From positions 1 through 64,000 of the forward strand of contig NZ_JALJRK010000023.1 in the NCBI RefSeq assembly GCF_024519725.1: 64,000 nucleotides of DNA, in the 5' to 3' direction. Origin of the DNA: Microvirga sp. Mcv34 (lineage in GTDB: Bacteria; Pseudomonadota; Alphaproteobacteria; Rhizobiales; Beijerinckiaceae). Shown here one piece after another: positions 48,627 through 57,739 of the stretch. The translations under genes and the position numbers were made by a program. The notes below the pieces were generated by a model. It saw nothing but the letters and a program-made list of their open reading frames with translations. It had not been told where the DNA came from and did not search any database. Each line of letters opens with the position of its first letter. Within the stretch, counting starts at the first letter, position 1.

Positions 48627-49043
48627 ATGTCCCTGACGATCGGAGAGCTGTCGCGGCAGGCTCAGGTGAAGGTGCCGACCATCCGCTATTACGAGCAGAT
48701 CGGCCTTCTGGCCGAGCCGAGCCGGACGGAAGGCCAGCAGCGGCGCTATGGCGCGGGCGACGTGCGCCGGCTCAACTTCATCCGCCATGCCCGCGAACTC
48801 GGGTTCGAGGTCGAGGCCATCCGGCAACTCCTGAGCCTTGCGAATGATCCCCATCGCGCCTGCGGCGAGGTGCATGAGATCACCAAGGCCCATCTCGACG
48901 AAGTCAACGATAAGATCGCCCGGCTCACGGCATTGCGCGACGAACTCGAGGCCATGGTAGCCTGCGACCACCGGAAGATCGCCGATTGCCGCATCATCGA
49001 GGTGCTGGCCGACCATGGGCAGTGCCGGCACGATCATCACTAG
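48627..49043 (+). CDS. MerR family metal-responsive regulator (ZntR/CadR-like)
   Basis: A 138-aa activator. The N-terminal MerR helix-turn-helix is TIGELSRQAQVKVPTIRYYEQIGLL. A dimerisation helix follows, and cysteines typical of Zn/Cd/Pb sensors are at RACGEVHEITKAH and ACDHRKIADCRIIEVLADHGQCRHDHH. The C-terminal Cys/His tail could be an extra metal site. It is divergent from the P-type ATPase and would activate it through the 48593-48609 operator. Confidence 0.9.
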   Translation: MSLTIGELSRQAQVKVPTIRYYEQIGLLAEPSRTEGQQRRYGAGDVRRLNFIRHARELGFEVEAIRQLLSLANDPHRACGEVHEITKAHLDEVNDKIARLTALRDELEAMVACDHRKIADCRIIEVLADHGQCRHDHH

Positions 49044-49141
49044 AGGACCCGACGTGAAATCGAACTCACGTCCGATCCTCTAACGCATTGGCTTGAAGTC
49101 TCTTTCCACGCAAAACCGGTTCCTATTTCTGCGTTCGATGC
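49042..49141. repeat. Two dispersed palindromic repeats
   Basis: AGAGGAcccgACGTGA...TCACGTccgaTCCTCT at 49042-49081, then TCTTTCCACGCAAAACCGG...TGCGTTCGATGC at 49096-49141. The second is closely related to the copies at 10723 and 46188. Both lie just after the MerR gene. Confidence 0.75.
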
Positions 49142-49191
49142 TTTAGACGACGGCCGAAAGTGCACCTGCCCCTTCGGGATTCTCTCCACCC

Positions 49192-50208
49192 TCACCGCCA
49201 GCCCAGCGCCGGGGCCACATGCTTCAGGATGGCCTCGATGACATGGGCGTTGTACGCGACGCCGAGCTGGTTCGGCACGGTCAGAAGCAGCGTATCGGCT
49301 TCGGCAATCGCCTCGTCCGCCTTGAGCTCCTCGACGAGCCTGTCAGGCTCCGCCGCATAGGAACGGCCGAAGATCGCCCGCATGTTGTCGATGACGCCGA
49401 TCTGGTCGCCGTCCTTGCCGCGCCCGAAATAAGACCGGTCGAGGTCGTTCACGAGCGCGAAGATCGAGCGTGAGACCGAGATGCGGGGCTCGCGGGCGTG
49501 CCCCGCTTCCTTCCAGGCTTCCCTGTAGAGACGGATCTGCTTGGCCTGCTGGACATGGAAGGGTTCGCCCGTCTCGTCTTCCTTCAGGGTCGAGCTCTGG
49601 AGGTTCATGCCCCGTTGCGCGGCCCAGATGGAGGTCGCGTTGGAGGCGGATCCCCACCAGATGCGCTCGCGCAGGCCTTCCGAATGCGGCTCCAGGCGCA
49701 GCAGGCCGGGCGGGTTGGGAAACATCGGGCGCGGATTCGGCTCGGCGAAACCGTCGCCCTTGAGAACGTTCAGAAGCACTTCCGTATGGTGACGGGCCAT
49801 GTCGGCATCGCTTTGGCCTTCGTCGGGCATGTAGCCGAAATAGCGCCAGCCATCGATCACCTGCTCGGGCGAGCCGCGGCTGATGCCGAGCTGGAGACGC
49901 CCGCCGGCGATCAGGTCGGCCGCGCTCGCATCCTCGGCCATGTAGAGCGGGTTCTCGTAACGCATGTCGATGACGGCGGTACCGATCTCGATTCGGCTTG
50001 TCTTTGCACCGATAGCGGCCAGCAGCGGAAAGGGCGAGGCGAGCTGGCGCGCGAAGTGATGGACGCGGAAATAGGCGCCGTCCGCCCCCAATTCCTCGGC
50101 CGCGACGGCAAGGTCGATGGATTGGAGAAGGGCATCGCGGGCCGAACGCGTCTGCGATTGCGGCGAGGGCGACCAATGCCCGAACGAGAGAAAGCCGATC
50201 TTCTTCAT
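49192..50208 (-). CDS. LLM class flavin-dependent oxidoreductase
   Basis: A 338-aa luciferase-like monooxygenase with an FMN-TIM-barrel pattern. The N-terminus MKKIGFLSFGHWSPSPQSQTRSARDALLQSIDLAVAAEELGADGAYFRVHHFARQLASPFPLLAAIGAKTSRIEIGTAVIDMRYENPLYMAEDAS (spanning positions about 49930-50208) is characteristic. Such enzymes oxygenate aldehydes, nitrilotriacetate or other small molecules; the substrate here is unknown. It is divergent from the AraC gene. Confidence 0.9.
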   Translation of the reverse strand: MKKIGFLSFGHWSPSPQSQTRSARDALLQSIDLAVAAEELGADGAYFRVHHFARQLASPFPLLAAIGAKTSRIEIGTAVIDMRYENPLYMAEDASAADLIAGGRLQLGISRGSPEQVIDGWRYFGYMPDEGQSDADMARHHTEVLLNVLKGDGFAEPNPRPMFPNPPGLLRLEPHSEGLRERIWWGSASNATSIWAAQRGMNLQSSTLKEDETGEPFHVQQAKQIRLYREAWKEAGHAREPRISVSRSIFALVNDLDRSYFGRGKDGDQIGVIDNMRAIFGRSYAAEPDRLVEELKADEAIAEADTLLLTVPNQLGVAYNAHVIEAILKHVAPALGWR

Positions 50209-50477
50209 GAGGCGGTCCTCTGCAGATGCCCTGAGCGGGTTCGTGTCACAACGCCCTGACGAGACATTCTCCTAGGTGACCCGCCGTGACAGATCAATCT
50301 CGATGCGGCTGCGCTTCAGGGAAGCATCGGCTGCAACGATTTGGGCCATGTTCGCGATTGGGTCGCAATGACCGGCTAACGTATGTTAAATTGATCTTGG
50401 TCAAGGCGTCGATGTTCGAGTGGACCGAAGCTACGGTTCTCAGTCACATATTAGAGCTCTGCGAGAAGGCCATGACG
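50209..50477. other. Divergent intergenic region
   Basis: An upstream in-frame extension of the AraC gene to 50286 is possible, but its residues look non-coding. The promoters of both flanking genes should lie here. Confidence 0.4.
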
Positions 50478-51659
50478 ATGACCAACGACATCGGGCCTGC
50501 GCTCAGGAGTAAGAGCAACGGTCAGGAACGGCCCATATCGGTCTCGTCAATGGTTCCGGCGGGATTGGGTCGCGCGCTTCCACCCGGCTACATACATCTC
50601 GGTGTTGCCAAGGAAATCGTGCCGACCCTGCGCGAATTCGGCATCGATCCCGTGCCGATCATTCGTGAGGTGGGACTCGATCCGGGTCTTTTCGACGACG
50701 GTGCGAACATCATTCCCCATGCGGCGCTGGGCCGGCTCCTCACCCTGAGCGTCGCTCGCACCCATTGCCCGCATTTCGGGCTGCTGGCCGGCCGGCATGC
50801 CACGATCCTGTCCCTGGGACTGGTCGGCCGCTTGATGCAGCATTCCGAAACCGTGGGCGATGCGGTGCGAGCGCTCGTGACGAACCTGAGCATCCAGAAC
50901 CGGGGCGCCGTGCCCTCGCTCATGATCAGCGACGGCATGGCTCTCCTCACCTTCTCGATCTATCAGCCCGAGGTCGAAAGCGCGGATCAGATCTCGGACG
51001 GGTCCCTCGCGGTGGCGGTCAATGCCCTGCGCACCCTGTGCGGATCGGACTGGAATCCGACCGAGGTGCTGCTGCCCCGCGCGGCCCCCGGGGATCAGGA
51101 ACCGTATCGCCGTCATTTCCGGGCGCCTGTCCGCTTCAACCAGGAGAACGCCACCCTGGTCTTCCCGGCGCGCGATCTGGAGCATCGGATCGAGGGGGCC
51201 GACCCCATGGTGCGGGAGGTTCTCGAGGAGCGGATCCGGCAGATGAAGATCGCCCAGGGGGGCGAGTTCTCGGACGACATCCGGCGGCTGCTGCGGACGC
51301 GGCTGACGAGCACCCGCTGCTCGGCGGAGGACATCGCCGAGACGCTGGCCATGCATCGCCGGACCCTGAGCCGTCGCCTGAAGGACAGCGGTATGGGCTA
51401 TCGGGCGATCGCCAACGAGATCCGGTTCGAGATCGCCCGGCAATTGCTGCAGGATACCGAGGTGCCTCTGGGGCAGATCGCGGCGGCGCTGGGCTATTCG
51501 GAAGCCAGCGCCTTCACCCGGGCTTTCCGGCGCTGGTCGGGCCGGACGCCCAAGGCCTGGAGGGCCGACGGCCGCTCCGGGTGTCTGGCCACGGCAGTCC
51601 AAAGTGTCAACGGACTATCCTCACGGGTCAAGCACGGGGCTGCGGGAGGCCTACAGTGA
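50478..51659 (+). CDS. AraC family regulator with arabinose-binding-like N-domain (OruR-type)
   Basis: A 393-aa regulator. ATG 50478 has AGAAGG eight bases upstream; 50472 is also possible. The N-terminal domain (LGVAKEIVPTLREFGIDPVPIIREVGLDPGLF...) matches the Arabinose_bd/OruR type. The C-terminal HTH_18 has MHRRTLSRRLKDSGMGYRAIANEIRFEIARQLLQDTEVPLGQIAAALGYSEASAFTRAFRRWSGRTPKAWR (spanning about 51340-51570). An HTH-only paralogue is encoded at 54080-54502. The LLM gene next to it could be its target. Confidence 0.9.
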   Translation: MTNDIGPALRSKSNGQERPISVSSMVPAGLGRALPPGYIHLGVAKEIVPTLREFGIDPVPIIREVGLDPGLFDDGANIIPHAALGRLLTLSVARTHCPHFGLLAGRHATILSLGLVGRLMQHSETVGDAVRALVTNLSIQNRGAVPSLMISDGMALLTFSIYQPEVESADQISDGSLAVAVNALRTLCGSDWNPTEVLLPRAAPGDQEPYRRHFRAPVRFNQENATLVFPARDLEHRIEGADPMVREVLEERIRQMKIAQGGEFSDDIRRLLRTRLTSTRCSAEDIAETLAMHRRTLSRRLKDSGMGYRAIANEIRFEIARQLLQDTEVPLGQIAAALGYSEASAFTRAFRRWSGRTPKAWRADGRSGCLATAVQSVNGLSSRVKHGAAGGLQ

Positions 51660-51776
51660 TCTCCGCGGGCTGCCGATTTCGGGAAGCATACCGTGATCCA
51701 AGCTGCCGGCAGGTCGTGAATACCTCTGGCCAAAGTGTTTATCATTGCCCATGATCAGTCCAGTTCGGAGCAGACC

Positions 51777-53948
51777 GTGATCGCGAAGCCGCCCCGAACC
51801 TTGGTCGCCGCTCTTTGGGGACTGATGGTTCTGATCCTGGTTCATGTGGGCGCAGGTTCGGCCTGGGCCCAGGCCGAACCTGCGCCACCCGCGCCGCCGC
51901 AGGTCCAGGAGCTTCTTCGGCTTCTGGAGGACCCTGCGACGCGGGCCTGGATCGACCGGCAGGCACGGTCGCCCGTTCCACCGGCCGCGGAGACGCCGCA
52001 ACAGCCGCAGGACATGAATTCCGAGCTGATGGCGAGGCGCGTCGAGGCGCTGCGGACGCATCTCGCGTCCTTGGCGGCAGCGGTGCCCCGTCTGCCCCAT
52101 GAGGCCAGGCACGCGGCGGATCTCCTGTCGCAGGAGCTACAGAGCCGGTCCGCCGTCGATGTCGTTCTCCTCGTGCTCGGCTTCCTGGGCCTCGGAGCCG
52201 GGGCCGAATGGATCTTTCGCAGGATCACCGCATCGGCAGGCGAGCGGATCGTTTCCCACCCGATACGAACGGCAGGCGACCGGCTGCGACTGATCGGCTG
52301 GCGCCTTGGATTCGATCTGGCCCATGTGGCGATCTTCGGCCTGGGGAGCATCGGCGCTTTCCTCGTCTTCGACTGGCCGCCCCTGCTCAGGCGCATCGTG
52401 CTCGCCTATCTGCTCGCAGCGCTCCTGCTGCGGGTAGCCCTCCTGGTCAGCCGGGTGCTGCTCTCGCCCTGGGCGGTGCGCCCTCACGGTCCCGAAGTGC
52501 TGCGGGTCGTTCCCATGACCGACGAGGCGGCCCGCTTCTGGCACCGCCGCATCGTGCTGTTCATCGGCTGGTTCGCGTTCGGCTGGGCCACTGTCGAATC
52601 CGTGAGCACGCTCGGTTTCTCGATCGACAGCCGTCGGTTGGTTGCCTATGTCCTGGGGATCGGCCTTCTGGTCCTGGCGATCGAGGCCGTCTGGCGGTGG
52701 CCGTCTCCTCCCGTGCCTGCATCGGCCGCACCGGATCATCCAGCGCGGCATCACACGATCGGAACATGGCTTTTGTCGCTCTGCCTCGTCGTGCTGTGGG
52801 GCATGTGGGTTGCGGGCCTGATGGGACTGTTCTGGCTGGTGGTGGTCGGCCTCTTCCTGACCCAGGCCCTGAAGGTCACCAGGGACTCGGCCCGTCATCT
52901 GCTGCGGCCTGTGGAGGCTTCGGAGGCCGGCTACAGCCCTGAACTCTGGGCCGTTTATCTCGACCGGGGCATAAGAGCGCTCCTGATTGTCGGAGCGGTC
53001 CTGTTCCTCTCATGGGCCTGGGGGATCGATCCGGGCGAGATGACCAGCCGCGACACCGTCATCACGCGACTCCTCCGGGGCGCGCTCAGCAGCATCGTGA
53101 TCCTGCTGGTGGCCGACCTCCTCTGGCAGGTGGTGAAGACGCAGATCGACCGCAGGATGTCCCGCCTGCAGATCGGCGCAACCCCCGGCAGCGAGGAGGC
53201 CTTGCGCCAGGCGCGGGTCCGGACGCTCCTGCCGATGCTCCGCATGGCCGCGTTCATCGTTCTGGCGACCGTTGCCGTGCTCATGGCGCTCTCCTCCCTG
53301 GGGGTCGAGATCGGCCCGCTCATCGCAGGCGCGGGCATCTTCGGCGTTGCCGTGGGGTTCGGGTCTCAGACGCTTGTGAAGGACGTGATCAGCGGCATTT
53401 TCTACCTGCTCGACGACGCTTTCCGGGTCGGCGAGTACATCCAGAGCGGCTCCTATAAGGGCACCGTCGAGAAGCTGGGATTCCGTTCCGTGAAGCTGCG
53501 GCACCACCGGGGTCCGGTCTACACGGTTCCTTACGGACAGCTCGGGGCGGTGGAAAACATGAGCCGTGACTGGGTCATCGACAAGATGACCCTCAACGTC
53601 ACCTACGACACCGATCTCGACAAGGCGAAGAAGATCATCAAGCAGGTGGGCAAGGACCTGGCGGCGGATCCCGAATGCGCCCCCAACATCATCGAGCCGC
53701 TGAAGATGCAGGGCGTGGAGAATTTCGGCGATTTCGCCATCCAGCTGCGCATGAAGATGATGACCCGCCCGGGCGAGCAGTTCGTGATCCGGCGCAAGGC
53801 CTTCGGTCTGCTCAAGAAGGCTTTCGACGAGAACGGCATCGAGTTCGCATTCCCGACCGTCCAGGTGGCAGGCCGCGGGGATGCCGAGCCGGCTGCCGCC
53901 CGACAGGTGCTCACCCTCGTCAAGGGCAAGCCGGAGGAAGGCGGCTAG
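51777..53948 (+). CDS. MscS family mechanosensitive channel with long periplasmic/TM N-domain
   Basis: A 723-aa channel. GTG 51777 with GGAG upstream is preferred; ATG 51735 is a longer alternative. A signal-like N-terminus (LVHVGAGSAWAQAEP) precedes a periplasmic domain of about 100 residues, then about ten transmembrane helices. The MscS pore region reads LIAGAGIFGVAVGFGSQTLVKDVISGIFYLLDDAFRVG, followed by the beta domain (VKLRHHRGPVYTVPYGQLGAVENMSRDW). It likely opens under hypo-osmotic shock. It lies between the two AraC paralogues. Confidence 0.88.
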   Translation: MIAKPPRTLVAALWGLMVLILVHVGAGSAWAQAEPAPPAPPQVQELLRLLEDPATRAWIDRQARSPVPPAAETPQQPQDMNSELMARRVEALRTHLASLAAAVPRLPHEARHAADLLSQELQSRSAVDVVLLVLGFLGLGAGAEWIFRRITASAGERIVSHPIRTAGDRLRLIGWRLGFDLAHVAIFGLGSIGAFLVFDWPPLLRRIVLAYLLAALLLRVALLVSRVLLSPWAVRPHGPEVLRVVPMTDEAARFWHRRIVLFIGWFAFGWATVESVSTLGFSIDSRRLVAYVLGIGLLVLAIEAVWRWPSPPVPASAAPDHPARHHTIGTWLLSLCLVVLWGMWVAGLMGLFWLVVVGLFLTQALKVTRDSARHLLRPVEASEAGYSPELWAVYLDRGIRALLIVGAVLFLSWAWGIDPGEMTSRDTVITRLLRGALSSIVILLVADLLWQVVKTQIDRRMSRLQIGATPGSEEALRQARVRTLLPMLRMAAFIVLATVAVLMALSSLGVEIGPLIAGAGIFGVAVGFGSQTLVKDVISGIFYLLDDAFRVGEYIQSGSYKGTVEKLGFRSVKLRHHRGPVYTVPYGQLGAVENMSRDWVIDKMTLNVTYDTDLDKAKKIIKQVGKDLAADPECAPNIIEPLKMQGVENFGDFAIQLRMKMMTRPGEQFVIRRKAFGLLKKAFDENGIEFAFPTVQVAGRGDAEPAAARQVLTLVKGKPEEGG

Positions 53949-54079
53949 CGCAACCTGCCGGCCTGCGCATGATCCCAAGTGTCAAAAGGAAGTCACAAGC
54001 GGTCAAGCACGCAGGGGCGGGAGCGGCCATGATGGCGCTGTCCGGCCGCGGCAGGGCTGCCGGAGAGGCGGAGGGAACC

Positions 54080-54502
54080 ATGGATATGTCATCCACCCGC
54101 AGGACAGACGAGATGCCGCAGGGCCATGGCTCCGGACCCCTGACCGACGATCTGCGCCGGGTGCTTCGCACCGAGCTGCTCCGGGACACCTGCTCGGCCG
54201 CGGCCGTCGCCCGTCTGTTCTCGATGCATCGCCGCACCATGAGCCGGCACTTGCGTACGGAAGGCCTCGCCTTCCGCCAGGTGGCCAACGAGGTTCGCTT
54301 CGAGATCGCGTGCGAGTTGCTGGAGAACACCGACATGGCGGTGAACCAGATCGCTGCTGTCCTGAGGTATTCGGAGCTCAGCGCCTTCACCCGCGCTTTC
54401 CGGCGCTGGTCAGGGGAGACGCCGTCGGCCTGGCGCGCCAGCCATCCCCGTGTCCGGGATGTCGTGAAGCCACGTCTTCAGCGGCTCAAGATGTCCGAGT
54501 GA
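54080..54502 (+). CDS. HTH-only AraC-family protein (paralogue of 50478-51659)
   Basis: A 140-aa protein with a GGAGGG RBS before ATG 54080 (54080 preferred; the open frame continues back to 53675 but that part overlaps mscS and is unlike AraC). Residues about 30-115 are an AraC HTH_18 (MHRRTMSRHLRTEGLAFRQVANEVRFEIACELLENTDMAVNQIAAVLRYSELSAFTRAFRRWSGETPSAWR, about 54222-54435). It lacks the ligand-binding N-domain of the upstream regulator and may compete with it for DNA or be a degraded copy. Confidence 0.75.
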   Translation: MDMSSTRRTDEMPQGHGSGPLTDDLRRVLRTELLRDTCSAAAVARLFSMHRRTMSRHLRTEGLAFRQVANEVRFEIACELLENTDMAVNQIAAVLRYSELSAFTRAFRRWSGETPSAWRASHPRVRDVVKPRLQRLKMSE

Positions 54503-54594
54503 TTCACGCTTGATGCCGAAGACATCGGATGCAGCGTCGACGAAACAGCCGATGCATTCGTTCTCCCGCTTTGCGCATCAGGCGAGGGCGGTTC

Positions 54595-54888
54595 TCAATC
54601 GTCCCACCAATCCCTCGGGCCTTCCTTGCAGCGATAGCCGATGAAGCAGGCCGGTGTATCCCGACTCGGGACAAAGGCCTGCGAGGCGTATTCGCCGATT
54701 GCGCAGAAGGACTGGTCGCGCACGAACCGGTCGTAGGTTTGCCCGCCGGTTCCCAGGACGATGGCGCCTCGGGCGAAGACCAGTTGCTGGCTGGCGCCGC
54801 AGGGCATAGCCAGCGTTGACGGGCGCGGCTGGGCCTGCGCGCCTGTCAGGAATGCGGATGACATCAATACGATCACGGCTCGCTTCAT
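54595..54888 (-). CDS. Small secreted Cys-rich protein, copy 1
   Basis: A 97-aa protein with a signal peptide (MKRAVIVLMSSAFLTGAQAQ). The mature part keeps a pattern shared with the neighbour: LAMPCGASQQLVFARGAIVLGTGGQTYDRFVRDQSFCAIGEY, ending in ACFIGYRCKEGP. Four cysteines would form two disulfides. No enzymatic motif is visible. The family is common in Hyphomicrobiales but uncharacterised. Confidence 0.7.
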   Translation of the reverse strand: MKRAVIVLMSSAFLTGAQAQPRPSTLAMPCGASQQLVFARGAIVLGTGGQTYDRFVRDQSFCAIGEYASQAFVPSRDTPACFIGYRCKEGPRDWWDD

Positions 54889-54972
54889 GGGCGGCCTCCT
54901 GCCTCGTTGCGTTTGCATGGCGGATTGATCCTGGACCGTTCCCGACCAGAAGGTTCCGCGGCATCCATGCTC

Positions 54973-55263
54973 TCACCGGCCGTTGTTGATCTCGATGGAA
55001 CGGCAAATTCCTCCGATGGGGCACTGGGCCACATCGGCCGTTCTCACCCAGGTCGGCCATACCGTTTCCTGGAGCGCGCAGAAACTCGAATCTCTGACAT
55101 AGCGGTCATAGGTCGTTGGTCCAGTGCGGAGCACGACGGCGCCCCGCGAGGCCACGATCCCGCGGACCTCGGCACAGGTCATGGTCAAGGTCGTGGCTCC
55201 CGTCTGGGCCATCGCGCCCGTCACGAAACCAGTCATGACAAGAGACATGAGGACGGGCTTCAT
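54973..55263 (-). CDS. Small secreted Cys-rich protein, copy 2
   Basis: A 96-aa protein with a signal peptide (MKPVLMSLVMTGFVTGAMAQ). Mature TLTMTCAEVRGIVASRGAVVLRTGPTTYDRYVRDSSFCALQETVWPTWVRTADVAQCPIGGICR parallels copy 1 in all four cysteines and in the TYDRxVRDxSFC core. The two are tandem paralogues on the same strand. Function unknown. Confidence 0.7.
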   Translation of the reverse strand: MKPVLMSLVMTGFVTGAMAQTGATTLTMTCAEVRGIVASRGAVVLRTGPTTYDRYVRDSSFCALQETVWPTWVRTADVAQCPIGGICRSIEINNGR

Positions 55264-55373
55264 CGCTTCCCTGCACTTCTCCGGACCAGGATAGTGCAAC
55301 CGGAAGGCGTCGCTTGATGGAACGGGACAGCCCCTTGACAGTTTGGGCCGCAGGGCTGCGGAAAAGCGGATGG

Positions 55374-56651
55374 TCAGGTCCGTCGACCAAGCACCATGTA
55401 GGCAGCGGCGGTCCAGGAGAAGGTGTCACCGCCCAGGCCTTCGCCCGTGGTCGGATCGAAATACTCGCAGAATCCGGCGCTCTCGATGGCCTGGACGATG
55501 GTCTGCTCGATCCGGCGGGCAAGATCGTCCGATCCATTCAGGCGCAGGCCATCGCAGATGAGCCAGTTGACCACCGCCCAGACCGGGCCGCGCCAATAGC
55601 GCTTGGGTTCGAAGGCAGGCGAGAAGGCGGGAGCCGAGGGAACCCCGGCGAACATGCCGGACAGCCAGCGCTCGATCTCGGCCACGATGGCTGTCCGCTG
55701 CCCCTCGTCGAGCGTCAGTGCCACGAGAGGAATGAAGCCGGCCTGAGTGGGCGTTTCGATGTCCCGTCCCGAAATCAGATCGAGATTGACGAACCGGGAA
55801 AGCTCGGGCCGCCAACGGCGGGCGAGGCCGTCGAGCAGCCGCTCGTGCATGCGCGAGAGCTCGGCCTTCTCCTCATCCGTTCCCAGGGTTTCGGCCAGGT
55901 GCATGAGGTCGGCGGTCGCACGCGCAAGGATCCCGGTCATCTGCACGTCGGCGATCTTGAACGGCGCCGCCGTCCATTGCCGCTTCGGGTCCCAACCGCA
56001 GTCCCGGTAGGTATCGACGAGATGGATGAAGCGCTGGTAATCCTCGTCGCGCGGACGCATGGAGGCATCCACGTGGCCGGTATCCTTGCGGCGGATCGTG
56101 GTCGTCGTGGTCGTCGGCACACGAGCGAGCGCGTCGTCCCAGGCCGGCGAGTTGTCGCTGCCGCTCTCCCAGGGATGCAGGATCGACACCAGGCCGAGCC
56201 CATCCGGGTCGCGCGCATCGAGCCACCAGCGATGCGAGCGCAGGGCGGCCTTGAACAGGGCTTTCGTCCGTTCCGTCGCGCCAGCCGTGCCGGCCGCGCG
56301 AGCCGCCTCGTGGATATGGCGAAGCGCCATGCCGAAGACCGCCGGCTGGGTGATGCCCGAGGTGGGAACCCGGTGGTGCGTGCCCCATACGTCGGGGCCC
56401 GGAAAATAGGTGTCGCTCGGCGCGTGGAACACGATGTGCGGGATCATGCCGTCGTCCCACTGTCCCTCGACCAGGCGCTCCAGCTCGCGATAGGCCCGGT
56501 CGACGTCGAAGATCGCAAAGCCCATGGCCACGAAGGCGGAATCCCAGTTCCACTGGAACGGGTAGAGCCGGTCGGTGGGCACCGTATAACCGCCGCGATC
56601 GTTGCGCGCGAGAATGGCGCGCGCGGCGTCTTCCTTCGGAAGCATGGTCAT
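55374..56651 (-). CDS. GH63/GH37-like glycoside hydrolase
   Basis: A 425-aa (alpha/alpha)6-barrel type hydrolase. The pattern FQWNWDSAFVAMGFAIFDVDRAYRELERLV...QWDDGMIPHIVF, then SGITQPAVFGMALRHI and YWRGPVWAVVNWLICDG resembles GH63 glycosidases such as mannosyl/glucosyl-glycerate hydrolases and GH37 trehalases. The exact substrate is inferred only. It is the last gene of the LacI-regulated ABC operon, so it probably cleaves the imported oligosaccharide or compatible solute. Confidence 0.8.
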   Translation of the reverse strand: MTMLPKEDAARAILARNDRGGYTVPTDRLYPFQWNWDSAFVAMGFAIFDVDRAYRELERLVEGQWDDGMIPHIVFHAPSDTYFPGPDVWGTHHRVPTSGITQPAVFGMALRHIHEAARAAGTAGATERTKALFKAALRSHRWWLDARDPDGLGLVSILHPWESGSDNSPAWDDALARVPTTTTTTIRRKDTGHVDASMRPRDEDYQRFIHLVDTYRDCGWDPKRQWTAAPFKIADVQMTGILARATADLMHLAETLGTDEEKAELSRMHERLLDGLARRWRPELSRFVNLDLISGRDIETPTQAGFIPLVALTLDEGQRTAIVAEIERWLSGMFAGVPSAPAFSPAFEPKRYWRGPVWAVVNWLICDGLRLNGSDDLARRIEQTIVQAIESAGFCEYFDPTTGEGLGGDTFSWTAAAYMVLGRRT

Positions 56652-56678
56652 CTCAAAGGTCCTTCGATTTGAAAAAGT

Positions 56679-57728
56679 TCAGGCCCGGGCGAGGGCGCGT
56701 CCGGTGGTGCCGTCGATCCAGGTCACGCGCGCGGGATCCACGGTCAGTCCCACGCGCTCGCCGGCATTCACGATTGCCGTCGGCGGCGCCACGATGCGGG
56801 CGAGCTGGCCGTCAATGGCGCCGGTGAGGAGCAGGTGCGATCCCATCGGCTCCACCACGCGCACATCGAACGGAATGCCCGAGCCGCTGGGTCCGAGGCT
56901 CGCATCCTCGCCGCGCAGCCCGAGTTCCAGGTTCTCGGCCGCTGTCGGGCACGGCAGGGCGGCGTCCCCGATCCGCGCGGTGCCGTGGCTGCAACGGACC
57001 TTAATGAAGTTCATGGGCGGCGATCCGATGAAGCCTCCGACGAAGCGGGTGGCGGGCGTGGCGTAGATTTCGAGCGGTGCGCCGATCTGCTCGATCTTGC
57101 CGCCATACATCACGGCAATGCGGTCGGCGAGGCCCATGGCCTCGGTCTGGTCGTGGGTCACGTAGATCGTCGTGGTCCCTGCTTCGCGCAAAACTGCCTT
57201 CAGCTCCGTGCGCATTTCGAGCCGCAGGAGCGCATCGAGATTGGAGAGCGGCTCGTCCATGAGCAAGACGGCCGGCTCGACGGCCAGCGCGCGGGCCACT
57301 GCCACGCGCTGGCGCTGGCCGCCCGAGAGCTTCGCCGGGTAGCGGTCGAGATAGCTCTCGATGTGGAGCAGGGCCGCCGCCCGTTCGACCTTGCGCTTGA
57401 CCTCGGCCTGTGGGGCCTTCTGCATCCGTAGCCCGAAGGCGACGTTCTCGAAAACGGTCATGTGCGGGAAGACCGCGTAGTTCTGGAACACCATCGCCAG
57501 TCCGCGCTTGCGCGGAGCGAGGTCGCTCACATCCTGTCCGCCGATGACGACGCGGCCCGAGGTCTGCGTTTCGAGGCCGGCGATGATACGCAGGAGCGTG
57601 GTCTTGCCGCAGCCCGAGGGGCCGAGCAGGGCCACGAACTCGCCGTCGTTCACGGTGAGCGAGACTTCCTGCAGGGCCTGGAAGGAGCCGAACTCCTTGA
57701 CGACGCGATCGATGACGATGTCAGCCAT
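56679..57728 (-). CDS. ABC transporter ATP-binding protein (MsmX/UgpC type)
   Basis: A 349-aa ATPase. Walker A GPSGCGKTT, signature LSGGQRQRVAVARAL, and Walker B LLMDEPLSNLDALLR are present. The C-terminal TOBE region supports sharing with carbohydrate permeases. It begins 11 bp after the upstream permease and powers the two permeases above. A frame extension back to 58520 is not real. Confidence 0.94.
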   Translation of the reverse strand: MADIVIDRVVKEFGSFQALQEVSLTVNDGEFVALLGPSGCGKTTLLRIIAGLETQTSGRVVIGGQDVSDLAPRKRGLAMVFQNYAVFPHMTVFENVAFGLRMQKAPQAEVKRKVERAAALLHIESYLDRYPAKLSGGQRQRVAVARALAVEPAVLLMDEPLSNLDALLRLEMRTELKAVLREAGTTTIYVTHDQTEAMGLADRIAVMYGGKIEQIGAPLEIYATPATRFVGGFIGSPPMNFIKVRCSHGTARIGDAALPCPTAAENLELGLRGEDASLGPSGSGIPFDVRVVEPMGSHLLLTGAIDGQLARIVAPPTAIVNAGERVGLTVDPARVTWIDGTTGRALARA

Positions 57729-57739
57729 GAGGTGATCCG

